Source of the DNA: Polaribacter sp. KT25b
GTDB lineage: Bacteria > Bacteroidota > Bacteroidia > Flavobacteriales > Flavobacteriaceae
Direction of reading: 5' to 3'
Assembly: GCF_900105145.1 (NCBI RefSeq)
Contig: NZ_LT629752.1
Coordinates: 2,566,001-2,630,000 of the forward strand
Length of the DNA stretch: 64,000 bases
Below are positions 63,379-64,000 of the stretch, piece after piece (within the stretch, counting starts at the first letter, position 1; each line of letters starts with the position of its first letter). The position numbers were made by a program, and so were the translations under genes. Below the pieces are notes generated by a model. It saw only the letters and a program-made list of their open reading frames with translations. It ran no database searches and was not told the origin of the DNA.

Positions 63379-64000
63379 ATGTTGCAAAAAATTTGGTATC
63401 ACTTTTTTAGACTTTTAGTAAAAACAGGAGTATTTTTTTACAGCAAAAAAATACGAGTTTCTGGTGCTAAAAATATTCCTAAAAAAGGTGCCGTTTTGTT
63501 TTGTGCAAATCACCCAGATGGTTTACTTGACCCTTTAATGATTACCACAAATTGCCCAAGAGTAAGTCATTATTTAGTAAGAGCTGCTGCTTTTAACAAT
63601 CCTCTTATCAAAAAGTTTTTAGAAAGTTTAAACCTAATGCCAATTTACAGAATTAGAGACGGCATTAGTGAAGTTGGAAAAAATAAAGAAATTTTTGAAA
63701 ACTGTTTTGAGCTTTTTAAAAAAGGCGAAACTTTATTAATTTATCCTGAAGCTAGCCACAATAGAAAACGAACAATTAGACCTTTAAGCAAAGGATTTAC
63801 AAGAATTGTTTTTGGCGCTTTAGATAAATATCCTGATTTAAAAATTACAATTATTCCTGTAGGATTAACGTATCAAAATGCTTCTTTTTATCCTTCGAAA
63901 GTGGCTATAAATTATGGAAAACCAATTGCTGTTGATGAATTCTATACTATAAATGAGCTCAATGTATCTATCAATAGTTTAAAAAATGAAGTTAGTAATC
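63379..64000 (+). CDS. Lysophospholipid/glycerol acyltransferase (PlsC-like), 3' end outside window
   Basis: An open frame of 207 codons from the ATG at 63379 (MLQKIWYHFFRLLVKTGVFF) to the right edge. It has the acyltransferase motifs CANHPDGLLDP (an HX5D spacing in place of the usual HX4D, as in other members I know of this subfamily), MPIYRIRDG, YPEASHNRKRTIRPLSKG (in place of FPEGTRS) and IIPVGLTY. It probably acylates a lysophospholipid or glycerol phosphate at the inner membrane. It begins 4 bases after the symporter stop. The C-terminal part is cut off. Confidence 0.88.
   Translation, partial: MLQKIWYHFFRLLVKTGVFFYSKKIRVSGAKNIPKKGAVLFCANHPDGLLDPLMITTNCPRVSHYLVRAAAFNNPLIKKFLESLNLMPIYRIRDGISEVGKNKEIFENCFELFKKGETLLIYPEASHNRKRTIRPLSKGFTRIVFGALDKYPDLKITIIPVGLTYQNASFYPSKVAINYGKPIAVDEFYTINELNVSINSLKNEVSN

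Overview
The window is a 64 kb piece of an AT-rich chromosome from a member of the Bacteroidota, almost certainly family Flavobacteriaceae; a marine Polaribacter/Tenacibaculum-like genus is plausible but unproven. The evidence is the flavobacterial form of the RNA polymerase and ribosomal proteins, the DUF families present (DUF2851, DUF3857, DUF4834, DUF5683, DUF6122, YfhO), frequent perfect matches to the Bacteroidota -7 promoter element TAnnTTTG, and the general lack of Shine-Dalgarno sequences.

Layout. 1-12.7 kb (minus strand): one long transcription-translation operon, tRNA-Thr(TGT), tRNA-Tyr, tRNA-Gly, tRNA-Thr(GGT), tuf, tRNA-Trp, secE, nusG, rplK, rplA, rplJ, rplL, rpoB, rpoC (rpoC runs off the left edge). 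Strong stem-loops without U-tracts sit at four of its gene boundaries. 12.8-14.6 kb: hpf, xerC and rpsU, with two heptanucleotide tandem arrays, a structured dispersed repeat and an unusually strong Shine-Dalgarno in front of rpsU. 14.7-19.3 kb: acyl-CoA dehydrogenase, a helix-hairpin-helix protein carrying an in-frame palindromic repeat, and an alsT amino-acid:sodium symporter with a decayed tandem copy. 19.4-28.3 kb: an RmlD-like reductase, a K+ channel with a PspC-like partner, uvrA, and a large DUF3857/transglutaminase protein. 28.4-43.2 kb: LOG-family protein, an inactive-looking M1 peptidase homologue, an outer-membrane barrel plus lipoprotein pair, fused E1 2-oxoacid dehydrogenase, a zinc metalloprotease, DUF2851, a nitroreductase and PepD. 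43.4-49.8 kb: the cluster parA-parB-DUF5683-dapB-lepB-wbqC, a Crp/Fnr regulator, a candidate small RNA or attenuator, and DUF6122. 49.8-58.6 kb: a flippase and two glycosyltransferases (surface polysaccharide), a second candidate small RNA, a membrane-bound TPR-AraC regulator, YfhO and DUF4834. 58.7-64 kb: outer-membrane protein, GNAT-like protein, rsmE, DUF4159, a palindromic repeat pair, a bile-acid-type symporter, and an acyltransferase cut by the right edge.

Most of the window is core housekeeping chromosome; there is no prophage, insertion sequence, CRISPR array or obvious genomic island. The interest lies between the genes: (i) two intergenic loci sharing a hairpin with a C5 loop followed by a terminator-like hairpin; (ii) three kinds of small dispersed or tandem repeats, one read in frame inside a protein; (iii) a fossil tandem duplication; (iv) the rpsU leader, which fits ribosome autoregulation by bS21. 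All motif calls are by eye; no database search or folding program was run.
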